64,000 bases of DNA from Limnephilus marmoratus. Lineage: Eukaryota > Arthropoda > Insecta > Trichoptera > Limnephilidae. Shown piece after piece: positions 62,830 to 64,000 of this stretch. The stretch spans positions 55,813,227-55,877,226 of the forward strand of contig OU862917.1 in assembly GCA_917880885.1 (NCBI GenBank). The letters are read 5' to 3'. A program made the position numbers and the translations under genes. The notes under the pieces were generated by a model. That model saw nothing but the letters and a program-made list of their open reading frames with translations, made no database searches and was not told the DNA's origin. Every line of letters begins with the position of its first letter. Within the stretch, counting starts at the first letter, position 1.

Positions 62830-63216
62830 ATATTTAAAATGGTGATAATCTATTGATAGGAGTGGGTCATTTGAGAGTTCTACAGATATTTTAGGATAGT
62901 TTGAAAAAGCTAAATCTAATATGCTATTGTTATTATATATAAAATTAAGCTGGTGAAAGTTTAGAAAGTTTACCATGACCAAAACTTAATGCGCACGATC
63001 GTTTTCACTTCCGTTTGTGATGAGACCACAGTTGTTTGCTTTCCATGTTAGGTTTGGTAAGTTATAATCTCCAAGGATAACAATTTTCGAGTGAGAATAT
63101 TTTGAGGAAATTGTTTCGATGTCTTCACACTGGTTTCTGTACGTTTGAGGGTCAGAAAGTGGTGGTAGATGGGCCGTTCCAAATATAATTTTCTCGAGAG
63201 GAGTCGTTACTTGCAC
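62830..63216 (-). pseudogene. Host LINE ORF2, endonuclease part (upstream of the Ty3 insertion)
   Basis: Minus strand: FGTAHLPPLSDPQTYRNQCEDIE, KIVILGDYNLPNLTW, a stop at 62986, then LNFHQLNFIYNNNSILDLAFSN and LLSIDYHHFKY. These are consecutive blocks of an apurinic-type LINE endonuclease. The sequence stops at the Ty3 TSD and resumes at 52608, 10.2 kb away. Confidence 0.8.
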
Positions 63217-64000
63217 AAAGAGATGTTCAATGTTATTGTGTTTCGTGGTTAATTTTGGTTGTTAACTAAAATAAAGAATATATTACGAATCCGGAACAAC
63301 ATGGTGTGTTGAGTTCTAACAGCGCCGATATGCTCCTTCCCGTGGGCTTGATTATTCCGAACCAAAGTTTGTGCAGACCGGCCACGATCATCTTTGCTGC
63401 TAGTGATGGGACAAAAGCTCTTCACCACTCGTGCTGTACTTCATCACATTCGGGGTTGGATGGTACAGATGTAAACAACCGGTTACAAACGGTTAGTTTC
63501 AAAAGGCGACGTCACTCAGAAACGCGGTCCTACTCGCATGCATTACAGTGTGGCAACTGAAAAGTCAAATTACGAGTACTTCCTGTAATATTATTGTTAT
63601 GTCTGCCCTTTCCTCGGCAGGTAGTAATTATGAAATACGGTTCTTTGAATATAAAAGTGTTTATTTACTGGAATAACCTAGCTGGTTAGCTACGACTGTT
63701 TACTATTCGGGGGTAGGTAAATCTCTGGAGCCTTGCCACGGGAGCTCGTACAGTATATCTCCGAGACTGCTTCTTGTACGCCAATGCCATCTGGCGAGCT
63801 ATGGTGCAAGCTACATGCTTACCGCCATCTATCGTATTCTTTCCATATGAAATACTTAATTAGTTAAGTTAAGAGATCCGGAGAGATGGCAAAACGGTGG
63901 TATTCTACCCGATTCCATAACTCCCAACAAATAAATCGGCAAAGAAAAATCAACAAGAAAACAATAACAAATAATCCCTCTCAAAGAATCAAAAATACTT
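63217..64000. other. No gene recognised
   Basis: Follows the start of the host LINE. Contains GC-richer patches and an open frame at 63306-63560 without any recognised domain. May include the 5' end of the host LINE or another repeat; boundaries not visible. Confidence 0.5.

Overview
The window is AT-rich, intron-era eukaryotic DNA and almost certainly comes from an insect or other arthropod. That rests on the mobile element mix: I-clade, R1-clade and CR1-like LINEs, a Ty1/copia and a Ty3/gypsy LTR element, Penelope-like (PLE) remnants, tRNA-derived SINEs, hAT, PIF/Harbinger and mariner-type MITEs. The species cannot be named from the sequence. No single-copy host protein gene was recognised. 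The only possible host-derived coding remnant is a decayed C2H2 zinc-finger array at about 44.65-45.84 kb. Essentially the whole window is a transposon graveyard that also contains a few strikingly young insertions.

Left part (0-12.7 kb): mostly noncoding repeats. It holds a 1.46-kb hAT-type nonautonomous element with a perfect 8-bp target-site duplication (TSD) at 2209-3668, a TA-flanked MITE at 4975-5311, two tRNA-derived SINE families (two copies of one arranged as a large palindrome), an interspersed repeat that shares its 3' tail with a LINE, and three short PLE-like segments carrying hammerhead ribozyme cores.

12.67-18.16 kb: a complete minus-strand I-clade LINE with a roughly 12-bp TSD and two intact overlapping ORFs (Gag-like ORF1; endonuclease, reverse transcriptase and RNase H in ORF2). 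18.64-23.22 kb: a frameshifted minus-strand CR1-like LINE. 24.7-25.2 kb: a PLE 3' end with part of its endonuclease ORF and another hammerhead motif. 29.2-34.2 kb: a Ty1/copia element with an antisense piece of its own integrase region in the leader. The 3' LTR is followed by a second copy of the same rearranged leader and the start of gag. 35-38.2 kb: LINE 3' fragments and a short satellite array split by a truncated LINE. 38.7-41.5 kb: a gag-only LINE derivative broken in ORF1 by a long-TIR foldback element that contains a 110-bp minisatellite. 42.3-43.8 kb: an old hAT-like element with an internal palindrome. 45.9-51.1 kb: a decayed R1-clade LINE.

51.1-63.2 kb is a nested stack. A decayed minus-strand LINE is split by a Ty3/gypsy element (5-bp TSD, 167-bp LTRs). 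The Ty3 5' LTR is itself split by a PIF/Harbinger element (TTA TSD) and, 14 bp further on, by a complete CR1-like LINE with intact ORF1 and ORF2. The three pieces of the interrupted 5' LTR match the 3' LTR at every base by eye, so the Ty3 insertion and both later hits look recent, although the Ty3 coding region already carries several breaks. The last 0.77 kb holds nothing recognised.
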